A DNA stretch of 43,940 nucleotides. Origin: an uncultured Clostridia bacterium (GTDB lineage: Bacteria > Bacillota > Clostridia > TANB77 > CAG-508). The DNA lies in the NCBI GenBank assembly GCA_944386195.1, contig CALXAD010000015.1, positions 1-43,940 on the forward strand. Direction: 5' to 3'. The position numbers and the translations under genes were made by a program. The notes below the pieces were generated by a model. The model was not told where the DNA came from, did no database searches, and saw only the letters and a program-made list of their open reading frames with translations. Shown here one piece after another: positions 30,965 to 39,974 of this stretch (its first letter is position 1; every line of letters begins with the position of its first letter).

Positions 30965-32782
30965 ATGAACAACAACAAAAACATAAGAAATATTGCAATA
31001 ATAGCACACGTAGACCACGGAAAAACAACATTAGTAGACGCAATGTTAAAACAAAGTCATGTATTTAGAGACAACGAAAAAGTACAAGAAAGAATAATGG
31101 ACTCAAATGACCTAGAAAAAGAAAGAGGAATAACAATACTATCTAAAAACACATCAGTAATGTATAATGGTGTAAAAATAAACATAGTAGACACACCAGG
31201 GCATGCAGACTTTGGAGGAGAAGTAGAAAGAGTACTAAAAACAGTAGATGGAGTACTTTTATTAGTCGATGCCTTTGAAGGAGCAATGCCACAAACAAGA
31301 GAAGTATTAAAAAAATCATTAGCATTAGGATTAAAACCAATAGTAGTAATAAACAAAATAGATAGACCAGGAGCAAATCCACAAAAAGTAGTAGACCAAG
31401 TAATAGAACTATTTATAGAATTAGATGCATCAGATGAACAATTAGAATTCCCAGTAGTATATGCATCAGCAAAAAACGGAATTGCTAAAATGAATTTAGA
31501 AGATGAAAGTGATAACTTACATTGTTTATTTGAAACAATAGTAAACACAATAGAGCCACCAGCATGTGACCAAGATGGACCAGCGCAAATGTTAGTATCA
31601 AACATAGATTATGATGATTATGTAGGAAGAATTGCAGTAGGAAGAGTAGAACGAGGTTCAATGAAAGTTGGTATGCAAGTTGCAATATGTGGAAAAGAAG
31701 ACAAAATAACACAAGGGAAAATTGCAAAAGTATATACACATCAAGGGCTAGATAAAGTAGAAGTAGAAGAAGGTGGAGCAGGAGACATCATAGAAGTAGC
31801 AGGAATACCAGATATAAATATAGGAGATACAATCTGTGATGTAAACCATCCAGAAAAAATACCATTTGTAGACATAGATGAACCAACAGTATCTATGACA
31901 TTTAGTGTAAACAATGGACCATTTGCAGGAAGAGAAGGACAATTTGTAACATCACGTCATATTAGAGATAGATTATTTAAAGAACTAGAAAGAAACGTAT
32001 CATTAAGAGTAAAAGAAACAGACTCAGCAGATAGTTTTGAAGTATCAGGAAGGGGAGAACTTCACTTATCAGTATTAATCGAAACAATGAGAAGAGAAGG
32101 ATTTGAATTATTAGTATCACGTCCAAAAGTTATCTTCAAAGAAATAAATGGACAAAAATGTGAACCAATAGAAGACCTAGTAGTAAATGTTCCAGATGAT
32201 AGTGTAGGAACAGTAATAGAAAAACTAGGAAGAAGAAAAGCCGAAATGGTAAATATGGAACCAGCAGAAGATGGACATACAAAAATAGAATTTAAAATAC
32301 CTTCAAGAGGATTAATAGGATATAGAACAGAATTCTTAACAGATACAAAAGGCGAAGGAACAATGAACCATATCTTTAATGGTTATGAACCTTATAAAGG
32401 AGAAATCCAAGCACGTGTTAGAGGAACAATAGTAGCATTTGAAAACGGAAAATCAGTAACATATGGATTATACAATGCACAAGATAAAGGAGAATTATTT
32501 ATAGGTCCTGGTGTAGATGTATATGAAGGAATGATAGTAGGACTAAACTCAAGAGGAGAAGACTTAAGTATAAATGTATGTAAAGAAAAACACTTAACAA
32601 ACACAAGAGCATCAGGTTCAGATGAAGCATTACGTTTAGTACCACCAATCCAAATGAGCTTAGAGCAAGCAATAGAATTTATACAAGATGATGAGCTAGT
32701 AGAAGTAACACCAAAATCAATAAGATTAAGAAAGAAAATACTAGACACTAAAGAAAGAGAAAGAGCAGCAAGAAGAAAATAA
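30965..32782 (+). CDS. typA: ribosome-associated GTPase TypA/BipA
   Basis: 605 residues. G1 AHVDHGKTTLVDAMLKQ, G2 RGITI, G3 DTPGHADFGGEVER, G4 NKIDR and G5 YASAKNG give a translation-factor GTPase. It continues with domain II, EF-G-like domains III and V (ISPRGLIGYRTEFLTD-type block as SRGLIGYRTEFLTDTKGEGT) and the TypA C-terminal domain with KEKHLTNTRASGSDEALRL. TypA acts on 50S assembly and stress adaptation. Codon use here favours AGA and avoids CGG. AGAGGGG precedes the ATG. Confidence 0.96.
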   Translation: MNNNKNIRNIAIIAHVDHGKTTLVDAMLKQSHVFRDNEKVQERIMDSNDLEKERGITILSKNTSVMYNGVKINIVDTPGHADFGGEVERVLKTVDGVLLLVDAFEGAMPQTREVLKKSLALGLKPIVVINKIDRPGANPQKVVDQVIELFIELDASDEQLEFPVVYASAKNGIAKMNLEDESDNLHCLFETIVNTIEPPACDQDGPAQMLVSNIDYDDYVGRIAVGRVERGSMKVGMQVAICGKEDKITQGKIAKVYTHQGLDKVEVEEGGAGDIIEVAGIPDINIGDTICDVNHPEKIPFVDIDEPTVSMTFSVNNGPFAGREGQFVTSRHIRDRLFKELERNVSLRVKETDSADSFEVSGRGELHLSVLIETMRREGFELLVSRPKVIFKEINGQKCEPIEDLVVNVPDDSVGTVIEKLGRRKAEMVNMEPAEDGHTKIEFKIPSRGLIGYRTEFLTDTKGEGTMNHIFNGYEPYKGEIQARVRGTIVAFENGKSVTYGLYNAQDKGELFIGPGVDVYEGMIVGLNSRGEDLSINVCKEKHLTNTRASGSDEALRLVPPIQMSLEQAIEFIQDDELVEVTPKSIRLRKKILDTKERERAARRK

Positions 32783-32784
32783 TG

Positions 32785-32868
32785 AGAATTTTTGGGACGG
32801 GCCTTTTTTGTCTCATTTTGTAAAAAATGTAAAAATGAGACAAAATGGCTCCGTCCCCCTTTGTCTCA
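32785..32868. repeat. palindromic REP/MITE-like element
   Basis: GGGACGGGCC and GGCTCCGTCCC bracket TTTTTTGTCTCATTTT and AAAATGAGACAAAA, so the 70-base unit can fold into one long hairpin; a further TTTGTCTCA follows. GGGACGG...TGTCTCA elements are scattered through many clostridial and bacillus genomes. It separates typA from trmR. Confidence 0.75.
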
Positions 32869-32882
32869 AAGAGGTGAAAAGT

Positions 32883-33470
32883 GTGAACAAAGAAGAATTA
32901 AATAAAATAAAAGAAAAAGCATTAGAAGAACATATCCCCATAATAATGGATGATACATTAGAAGTAATAGAAGAATATTTAAGCAAAGAAAAACCAAAAA
33001 ACTTCTTAGAAATAGGAACAGCAGTAGGATATTCAGCAATATGTTTTACTGAATTTTTAGATAAAGATGGAACAATTGACACAATAGAAAGAGATTTAGA
33101 AAGAATAAAAGAAGCAAGGGAAAACATAAAAAAAGTAGGTCTAGAGAATAAAATACATATCTATGAAGGAGATGCAGTAGAGATTTTACCTACTTTAAAT
33201 AAAAAATATGATGCAATATTTATAGATGCAGCAAAAGGAAAATATCCATTTTTCTTAAAAGAATCACTTAGAATGTTAAAAGATACAGGTATAATATTTG
33301 CAGATAATATATTATATAAAGGATATGTATTAAGTGATTATAATAAACATAAACAACGTACAGCTGTAAGAAATTTAAGAGAATATATAAAAGAAACAAC
33401 AGAAAATCCGGAACTTGAAACAAAGATATTAGAAGTTGGAGATGGATTAGCAATAACAAGAAAAAAATAA
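32883..33470 (+). CDS. trmR: tRNA 5-hydroxyuridine methyltransferase (TrmR-like O-methyltransferase)
   Basis: 195 residues from GTG 32883 behind AGAGGTG; the open frame upstream lies in the palindromic repeat. Class I SAM methyltransferase of the catechol-O-MT type: FLEIGTAVGYSAICF (SAM loop), IDTIERDLERIKEA, YDAIFIDAAKGKY (catalytic metal Asp) and IIFADNILYKGYV. In B. subtilis, TrmR (YrrM) finishes 5-methoxyuridine at tRNA position 34 and lies next to the U32 genes trhP1/trhP2, the same neighbourhood as here. It would alter wobble reading of U-starting anticodons. Confidence 0.8.
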   Translation: MNKEELNKIKEKALEEHIPIIMDDTLEVIEEYLSKEKPKNFLEIGTAVGYSAICFTEFLDKDGTIDTIERDLERIKEARENIKKVGLENKIHIYEGDAVEILPTLNKKYDAIFIDAAKGKYPFFLKESLRMLKDTGIIFADNILYKGYVLSDYNKHKQRTAVRNLREYIKETTENPELETKILEVGDGLAITRKK

Positions 33471-33487
33471 AGAAAGGAAGAAAAATA

Positions 33488-34717
33488 ATGAAAAAAGTAG
33501 AATTATTAGCACCAGCAGGTTCATTTGAAAAAGCAAAAATAGCTTATCTTTATGGAGCAGATGCAGTATATTGTGGAACATCATCACTATCATTAAGAAC
33601 AAGAGCAGAAATGCAAAATGAAGACTTAGAAAATACAATAAAATATGCACATAGTATAGGAAAAAAAGTGTATGTAACATTGAATATATTTGCATGGGAT
33701 GAAAAATATGACGAAATAATAGAAATGGCGAAAAAACTAGAAGAATTAAAACCAGATGGAATAATAGCAGCAGATGGAGGAGTAATAGACATATTAAGAA
33801 AATATGCACCAAGTGTTAAAATAAATGTAAGTACACAAGCAAATGTAGTAAGTTTACATGCAGCAAACTTCTGGTATAAAAATGGTGCAAAAAGAATGAT
33901 AATGGCAAGAGAAATGAATAAAGAACAATTAAAATATATAATGAAAAACAAACCAGAAGATATGGAAATAGAAATATTTATTCATGGAGCAATATGTTTT
34001 GCATATTCAGGAAGATGTTTCTTAAGTGACTTCTTAGCATGTAGAAGTGCAAATTTAGGAGATTGTGCACAAAGTTGTAGATGGCAATATAATTTATATG
34101 CAGAAGACAGAAATCATCCGGGAGAATTAATGCCAGTAGAAACAGATGAGCATGGAACAAGTATATTCTCATCAAAGGACTTATGCTTAATAAAGGAAAT
34201 ACCAGAAATAATAGATATGGGAGTAGACAGCCTAAAAATAGAAGGAAGACTAAAAACAGAATATTATTTAGCAAGTGTAATAAATGCATATAGAAATGCA
34301 ATTGATGATTATGAAAAAGACCCAGAGAATTATGATTATACAAAATATCTAAAAGAGATAGAAAAAGTAAAAACAAGAGGATTAACAACATTTTATTTTA
34401 ATGATAGAAATAATAAAGATATACAAGAATATAATGGAAGACAATATAATGAAAACTACGAATTTGGTGGAAAAGTAGTAGAATATAATGATGATATTTC
34501 AACAATAGAAATAAAAAATAAACTTACAGTTGGAGATACATTAGAAATAATAGTACCAGGAAAAATAGAACCAGTAGAATTTAAAATAGAAAAATTATAT
34601 GATGTTGAAACAGATGAAGAAATAAATGAAGTAAGCCCAGGTGTTAAAGGACAAAAAGTTAAAATGAAACTTCCAATTGAATGTAAAAAAGATTGGATAA
34701 TAAGAAGAAAAAAATAA
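33488..34717 (+). CDS. trhP2: U32-family tRNA uridine hydroxylation protein (TrhP type)
   Basis: 409 residues. N-terminal LLAPAGSFEKAKIAYLYGAD and AVYCG, then the U32 signature EIFIHGAICFAYSGRCFLS (about 158-176) with further cysteines CRSANLGDCAQSCRW that probably bind an Fe-S cluster; KIEGRLKTEYYLA follows, and a C-terminal beta domain. Formerly called collagenase-like peptidases, these proteins use prephenate-dependent chemistry to make 5-hydroxyuridine in tRNA or, as RlhA, in 23S rRNA. The 409-residue length and position after trmR favour the TrhP2/YrrO role. No trhP1 is visible. Confidence 0.85.
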   Translation: MKKVELLAPAGSFEKAKIAYLYGADAVYCGTSSLSLRTRAEMQNEDLENTIKYAHSIGKKVYVTLNIFAWDEKYDEIIEMAKKLEELKPDGIIAADGGVIDILRKYAPSVKINVSTQANVVSLHAANFWYKNGAKRMIMAREMNKEQLKYIMKNKPEDMEIEIFIHGAICFAYSGRCFLSDFLACRSANLGDCAQSCRWQYNLYAEDRNHPGELMPVETDEHGTSIFSSKDLCLIKEIPEIIDMGVDSLKIEGRLKTEYYLASVINAYRNAIDDYEKDPENYDYTKYLKEIEKVKTRGLTTFYFNDRNNKDIQEYNGRQYNENYEFGGKVVEYNDDISTIEIKNKLTVGDTLEIIVPGKIEPVEFKIEKLYDVETDEEINEVSPGVKGQKVKMKLPIECKKDWIIRRKK

Positions 34718-34726
34718 GTTATAGAA

Positions 34727-34762
34727 AATAGAGAAAATTATTTTGGATTTTCTCTATTTTTT
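34727..34762. terminator. bidirectional terminator
   Basis: AAATAGAGAAAAT / ATTTTCTCTATTT stem with a T-run, between convergent genes and overlapping the end of the DUF368 gene. Confidence 0.85.
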
Positions 34763-35549
34763 TGTTAAAGACATAAGCAAATATCCTAAAATAATACACA
34801 AAATAGAAATAACAAAAGAAGAAAAGGAAGAAATATTAGGAAGAAGCACAAAAATAGAACCTAATGAAAAGCCAATTATTGAAGAAAAAGTCTGTGCATA
34901 AAAATGTTTAAGTAGAAAATTTGTAATTTTCATAAAAATAAGGCTACCTAAAATTAGACCTATTCCCATAGGAATAAGCACAGGAAAATATAAGTTAGAA
35001 ATAGAAGAAAGATAAGTACTATATACTCCCATAATCATTAAAATAATAGTACTACTAATACCAGGAACAACAATTCCTATGGACATAATAAAACCTGCTA
35101 AAATTAAGTATAAAAAGCTAAAACTTTCAAAAGATGTATTACTAGAAAAATAATTTTCTAATACAACCAAAGCTATACCAATAAAAAAGGCAACTATAGT
35201 ATATAGTAAATATTTAAGCTTAAAATTAGACTTTATTTTACATTCCTTAAGCAAAGAAGGAATACTACCTAAAATCAAACCAATAAAAATTGATTCAATT
35301 TGTATAGGAAAATTAATAAAAAAATAATTTAAAATATTACTAAAAATAAGAACACCAATAAAAATACCTATAGAAATAGGAAATAAAAATTTAAAATTAT
35401 TTTTAATATCTTTAAAAAAATTTAAAATGCTATCTAATAATTTTTCGTAAATTCCAAAAATAACGCATAACACTCCGACTACTAATTCCAGGTAGAATTG
35501 CACCAGAACCAATTAGAATACCTTTAAAACAATTAGAAAGAAAATCCAA
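34754..35549 (-). CDS. DUF368 polytopic membrane protein, +1 frameshift at CGG 35477
   Basis: About 264 residues after recoding. From TTG 35549, with AGGTG 6 bases upstream, the frame reads DFLSNCFKGILIGSGAILPG (2-21) then ISS. Codon 25 is CGG (35477-35475). Skipping the C gives GVLCVIFGIYEKLLDS and an open frame to 34754. The joined GAILPGISS-GVLCVIFGIYE is the conserved N-terminal 'PGxSGG' signature of DUF368 proteins, so the frameshift lies inside it. A second copy of the signature (IVVPGISSTIILMIMGVYST) lies downstream, as in the family's internal repeat. Eight or so membrane helices. Related DUF368 proteins have been linked to polyprenyl-phosphate translocation; this is not proven here. 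Confidence 0.82.
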
Positions 35550-35654
35550 TAAAAACACCTCATTAAAATTTATTAAAAATAAAATTAAAATATACATGCA
35601 CTTTATTTTTTAAAATTCATATAATTTGAATAGTTGAAAGATGGGGGTGCATTT

Positions 35655-36366
35655 ATGTTATCAGCACTTTGTATTACAGGAATATATGGTTTTATTGAAT
35701 TTTTGAAAACAGCAGTATTTGCTGTTCGGATATATTCAAAGTGGAAATTTATTTCCAGAACCTTTATCACAAGAAGAAGAAAGAAATTATTTAGAACAAA
35801 TGGCAAAAGGAGATGAAGAAGCAAGAAATATTTTAATAGAAAGAAACTTAAGACTAGTTGCACATGTTGCAAAAAAATACAGTTCAACAAAAGTAGACCA
35901 AGATGATTTAATATCAATAGGAACAATAGGACTAATAAAAGGAATAAAAAGCTTTAACATAGAAAAAGGAGCAAGACTTTCTACATATGTATCAAGATGT
36001 ATTGACAATGAAATATTAATGCATCTAAGAGCAACTAAAAAACTAGATGCAGAAGTGTATTTAAATGAGCCAATAGGAAAAGATAAAGATGATAACGTAT
36101 TAACACTTCAAGAAATACTAGAGAACAATGAAAGAAATATAGAAGATGAAGTAGATATAAAAATGAAGATAAAATTACTTTATGAAAAAATGAAAACATT
36201 ATTAAAGAAAAGAGAAAAAGAAATATTGGAATTAAGATACGGTTTAGGTGGAAACAAACCAAAAACGCAAAATGAAATAGCAAAAATGATGGGAATATCA
36301 CGTTCATATGTATCTAGAATAGAAACAAAAGCAATAGGAAAATTAGCTAAAGAAATAAAAAAATAA
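35655..36366 (+). CDS. sigK: RNA polymerase sporulation sigma factor K, +1 frameshift at CGG 35727
   Basis: About 236 residues after recoding, the normal length of SigK. From ATG 35655 (GGGGGTGC upstream) part 1 reads MLSALCITGIYGFIEFLKTA, a hydrophobic pro-sequence, then VFAV. Codon 25 is CGG (35727-35729). Skipping the C gives GYIQSGNLFPEPLSQEEERN, then region 2 (RNLRLVAHVAKKYSSTKVDQ; DDLISIGTIGLIKGIKSF) and region 4 (EILELRYGLGG; TQNEIAKMMGISRSYVSRIE). SigK directs late mother-cell spore genes. The shift falls at the pro-sequence/mature junction. The upstream CATATAAT at 35622 resembles a mother-cell sigma -10 element, a weak call. Not interrupted by a skin element. Confidence 0.88.
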
Positions 36367-36402
36367 AATTAGTATACCTTAAATTAGGTGTACTAATTTT
36401 AA
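36365..36402. terminator. bidirectional terminator
   Basis: AAATTAGTATACCT / AGGTGTACTAATTT stem between sigK and the convergent regulator gene. Confidence 0.8.
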
Positions 36403-36406
36403 ATTA

Positions 36407-37045
36407 TTATAAATTTTTATATAATAAAGTAATTCTTCTATTTTTTATTTCAATTAGATTTTCATCTTTTAAATGTTTTAATTCTCTAAACATAGCGGAC
36501 CTATTAACAGCAAGATAATCAGCTAAATCTTTAAAAGAAAAAGGAATATAGATACTTTTTAGACGGCTTTTTTTATGTTCCATCTCAAAATATTCTAGTA
36601 ATTTATCTCTTATTTGTTTTTTTTCTAAAATTTTAATTCTTTCATTTTTTTCTTTAAATTTTATATTAATTATATCAAATAAATTTCTAAGAAAAATATT
36701 AAAATAATTATGAACTAAATTTTTAGGATTAATTAATTTATCATAATCAATTACTAAAACAATAGTTTCTTGTCTTGCGATTATTTGATAATTTTCACTA
36801 TTTGTTAAAGAAATATTGCTACCAAAAATACTATTTTTATAAAGATTTTCAGTAATAATTTCATTACCGTTATATTCAATATTTAAAATTTGAGCATAAC
36901 CATCTAAAATAATTCCAATTATATTTTCGTTTTTTATAGTAGGCAAAATCTCTTGATTATCATTAAAAGTATAGATGTGAACGCCTAGTAAATCATACAA
37001 TTTATTTATTTGAGATTTTGTTAAATCTTGAAAAGGAGTAGTCAT
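36407..37045 (-). CDS. Crp/Fnr-family transcription regulator
   Basis: 212 residues from ATG 37045 (MTTPFQDLTKSQINKLYDLL), with AGGTGA 5 bases upstream; the ATG at 37054 overlaps that site. N-terminal cyclic-nucleotide-binding-type beta barrel (GIILDGYAQILNIEYNGNEI; ENLYKNSIFGSNISL) and a C-terminal winged helix (YIPFSFKDLADYLAVNRSAM then FRELKHLKDENLI). No cysteine cluster for an Fe-S centre is seen. It is divergent from nrdD, so it may control the anaerobic ribonucleotide reductase; this is inferred from position. The 119-base gap has repeated GTGCAA motifs. Confidence 0.82.
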   Translation of the reverse strand: MTTPFQDLTKSQINKLYDLLGVHIYTFNDNQEILPTIKNENIIGIILDGYAQILNIEYNGNEIITENLYKNSIFGSNISLTNSENYQIIARQETIVLVIDYDKLINPKNLVHNYFNIFLRNLFDIINIKFKEKNERIKILEKKQIRDKLLEYFEMEHKKSRLKSIYIPFSFKDLADYLAVNRSAMFRELKHLKDENLIEIKNRRITLLYKNL

Positions 37046-37164
37046 AATAATCACCTAAAAAATATTTTAACAAAAAAATAAAAAAGGTGCAAGTGCAACT
37101 TGTTAATTTTAAAATTTATATATATTATTTACTCATAAAAAATGAAAAGGGAGGAACAAAAGAA

Positions 37165-39357
37165 ATGAAAATTGTAAAAAGAGATGGACACATTGTAGAT
37201 TATGACCCAGAAAAGATTAGAATAGCAATAGGAAAAGCAAATAATGAAGTAAAAGGAAATAAAAAAGCGACTAAAGAAGAAATAGAAGAAATTATAAAAT
37301 ATATAGAAGAATTAAATAAAAAGAGAATTTTAGTAGAAGATATTCAAGATATAATAGAACAAAAATTAATGGAATTTGATAAATATGAATTAGCTAAAAA
37401 ATACATTACATATAGATATACAAGAGAATTAGTAAGAAAAGCTAATACAACAGATAAAACAATAAAAGAATTAATCGAAGGTGAAAATGAGTATTGGAAT
37501 AGTGAAAACTCAAATAAAAATGCAGAAGTAGTAACAACGCAAAGAGATTATTTAGCAGGAATAACAAGTACGGATATAACAAGAAGATTTTTACTTCCTG
37601 AAGATATAGTAGAAGCACATGATAAAGGAATTATTCATTTCCATGATGCAGATTATTTTGCACAAAATGCTTTACACAATTGTGAATTAATAAATTTAGA
37701 TGATATGTTACAAAATGGAACAGTAATAAATGGTGTTATGATAGAAAAACCACATAGATTTATAACAGCTGCAACAATAGCAACACAAATTATTTTAGCA
37801 GTAACATCATCAAGCTATGGTGGAGCAACAGTTTCACTTACACATTTAGCTCCATTTGTAAGAAGTAGTTATGAAAAATATTATAAAAAATATCAAGATA
37901 GACATTTAAGTAAAGAAGAATGTGAGAAATTTGCAAAACAAGATACAAAAAAAGAAGTTGAAGATGGAGTACAAACATTTAATTATCAAGTAAATTCTAT
38001 GACAAATACAAATGGACAAGCACCATTTTTATCAGTTTGTATGTATTTAGGAGAAACAGACGAATACAAAGATGAATTAGCTATGATAATTGAAGAATTC
38101 CTAAGACAAAGAATATTAGGATTTAAAAATGAAAAAGGAGTATATATAACTCCAGCATTTCCAAAACTTTTATACGTATTAGAAGAAGATAATATACATG
38201 AAGATAGTAAATATTGGTATTTAACAAAACTTGCTGCAGAATGTACAGCAAAAAGAATGGTTCCAGATTATATTTCTGAAAAAGTAATGAAAGACTTAAA
38301 GAAAAATGAACTAGGTGATGGAGATTGCTATCCATGTATGGGATGTAGGTCATTCCTTACTCCAGATAGAACAATGAGTTTAGGAAACATTGCAAAAGCT
38401 AAAAACTATGTCAAAGGAAAAGGAAAATACTATGGAAGATTTAATCAAGGAGTTGTAACTATAAACTTACCAGATGTGGCACTTTCAGCAGATGGTGATA
38501 TGAAAGAATTCTGGAAGATATTTGATGAAAGATTAGAATTATGCCATAGAGCATTACAAATAAGACATAAGAGATTAAGTAATGTAACAAGTGATGTAGC
38601 ACCAATCCTTTGGCAAAATGGAGCTTTAGCAAGATTAGACAGAGGAGAATCAATACATGAATTATTACATCATGGATATTCAACAATATCTCTAGGATAT
38701 GCAGGATTATATGAGTGTGTAAAAGTTATGACAGGACATTCTCATACAGATAATGGAGAAGGTAAAGAATTTGGATTAAAAGTAATGCAACATTTAAATG
38801 ATATGACAAATAAATGGAAAGAAGAAGAAGATATCGATTATTCTGTATATGGTTCACCAATAGAATCTACAACATATAAATTTGCAAAATGCTTAAAAGA
38901 AAGATTTGGAACAATAAAGGGAATAACAGATAGAGGATATGTTACTAATTCATATCATGTTCCAGTATTTGAAGAAATAGATGCATTTTCTAAATTAAAA
39001 TTAGAAAGTGAATTCCAAAAATTAAGTCCAGGTGGAGCAATTTCATATATAGAAACACCTAATTTACAAAATAACTTAGATGCAATTATAGAAGTTATAA
39101 AATTCATATATGATAATATAATGTATGCTGAACTTAATACTAAATCAGATTATTGCCAAAAATGCGGATATACTGGGGAAATTTTAATAGATGATAACTT
39201 AGAATGGTATTGTCCAAACTGTGGTAATAGAGACCATAATACATTAAATGTAGCAAGACGTACTTGTGGTTATATTGGAACTAATTTCTGGAATAAAGGA
39301 AGAACACAGGAAATAAAAGAAAGAGTTTTACATATTGATAATAAGGTGGCTGAATAG
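37165..39357 (+). CDS. nrdD: anaerobic ribonucleoside-triphosphate reductase
   Basis: 730 residues from ATG 37165 behind AAAAGGGAGGAA; the open frame extends upstream without a ribosome binding site. N-terminal ATP-cone (IVKRDGHIVDYDPEKIRIAI), class III catalytic barrel (HFHDADYFAQNALHNCELIN; TNTNGQAPFLSVC; PCMGCRSFLTP), zinc ribbon CQKCGYTGE...WYCPNCGNRD, and the glycyl-radical loop RRTCGYIGTN near the C-terminus. It makes dNTPs without oxygen, using a radical installed by NrdG. nrdG starts 3 bases after its stop. Confidence 0.96.
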   Translation: MKIVKRDGHIVDYDPEKIRIAIGKANNEVKGNKKATKEEIEEIIKYIEELNKKRILVEDIQDIIEQKLMEFDKYELAKKYITYRYTRELVRKANTTDKTIKELIEGENEYWNSENSNKNAEVVTTQRDYLAGITSTDITRRFLLPEDIVEAHDKGIIHFHDADYFAQNALHNCELINLDDMLQNGTVINGVMIEKPHRFITAATIATQIILAVTSSSYGGATVSLTHLAPFVRSSYEKYYKKYQDRHLSKEECEKFAKQDTKKEVEDGVQTFNYQVNSMTNTNGQAPFLSVCMYLGETDEYKDELAMIIEEFLRQRILGFKNEKGVYITPAFPKLLYVLEEDNIHEDSKYWYLTKLAAECTAKRMVPDYISEKVMKDLKKNELGDGDCYPCMGCRSFLTPDRTMSLGNIAKAKNYVKGKGKYYGRFNQGVVTINLPDVALSADGDMKEFWKIFDERLELCHRALQIRHKRLSNVTSDVAPILWQNGALARLDRGESIHELLHHGYSTISLGYAGLYECVKVMTGHSHTDNGEGKEFGLKVMQHLNDMTNKWKEEEDIDYSVYGSPIESTTYKFAKCLKERFGTIKGITDRGYVTNSYHVPVFEEIDAFSKLKLESEFQKLSPGGAISYIETPNLQNNLDAIIEVIKFIYDNIMYAELNTKSDYCQKCGYTGEILIDDNLEWYCPNCGNRDHNTLNVARRTCGYIGTNFWNKGRTQEIKERVLHIDNKVAE

Positions 39358-39359
39358 TT

Positions 39360-39851
39360 ATGAGATATAATCTAATTAGAAAAATGGATATTTCAAACGG
39401 ACCAGGTGTAAGAGTATCTATATTTATGCAAGGATGCCATTTCCATTGTAAGAATTGTTTTAATTCTGAAACTTGGGATTTTGAAGGTGGAAAAGAATTT
39501 ACAGATGATACAATAAATAAAGTATTAGATTTAAGTAATAAAGACCATATAGTAGGATTATCTATTTTAGGCGGAGAACCTATGCATCCTGTAAACATTG
39601 AAGGAACAACTAAATTAGCAAAAGCATTTAAAGAAAAATATCCAAATAAAAATATATGGGTATGGTCAGGTTTTAGATATGAAGATTTAAAAGGTAAAGA
39701 GGTATTTAAATATATTGATGTATTAGTTGATGGACAATATGTAGATGAACTTCATGACCCAACTCTTAAATGGAGAGGTTCTTCAAATCAAAGAGTAATA
39801 GATATAAAAGAAACATTAAAAAATAATGATATTGTTTTAAAATGTGATTAA
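39360..39851 (+). CDS. nrdG: anaerobic ribonucleotide reductase activase (radical SAM)
   Basis: 163 residues. MDISNGPGVRVSIFMQGCHF followed by HCKNC gives the CxxxCxxC-type cluster (here C-HFH-C-KN-C), then SILGGEPMHPVNIEG (SAM-binding GGE) and VWSGFRYEDL. Installs the glycyl radical on NrdD. Immediately downstream of nrdD and ended by a strong terminator. Confidence 0.95.
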   Translation: MRYNLIRKMDISNGPGVRVSIFMQGCHFHCKNCFNSETWDFEGGKEFTDDTINKVLDLSNKDHIVGLSILGGEPMHPVNIEGTTKLAKAFKEKYPNKNIWVWSGFRYEDLKGKEVFKYIDVLVDGQYVDELHDPTLKWRGSSNQRVIDIKETLKNNDIVLKCD

Positions 39852-39858
39852 TAAACAA

Positions 39859-39894
39859 AAACAAGTAATTATAATTTTAATTACTTGTTTTTTG
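39859..39894 (+). terminator. terminator of nrdDG
   Basis: AACAAGTAATT / AATTACTTGTT stem followed by TTTTT. Confidence 0.88.
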
Positions 39895-39943
39895 GCTATT
39901 TTATGTCAAATGTGATAAAATAGATACATACAGCAAAAGCTGT
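39892..39943 (+). promoter_or_regulatory. array 2 copy 6: promoter and 5' RNA hairpin
   Basis: TTGGCT, an 18-base spacer, TAAAAT, then ACAGC-AAAA-GCTGT (39930-39943). Confidence 0.7.
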
Positions 39944-39974
39944 TTATATAATCATTTTAGTGAAAGGACTAAAA

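Noticed and set aside
1441..35729. Sequencing or assembly errors as the cause of the six frameshifts
   Set aside because: Random indels would not all be an extra C before a GGA/GGT glycine codon, and the breaks are not in homopolymers. Reads should still be checked.
1441..35729. CGG simply reassigned to another amino acid
   Set aside because: Reassignment would not change the frame; all six cases need a one-base shift.
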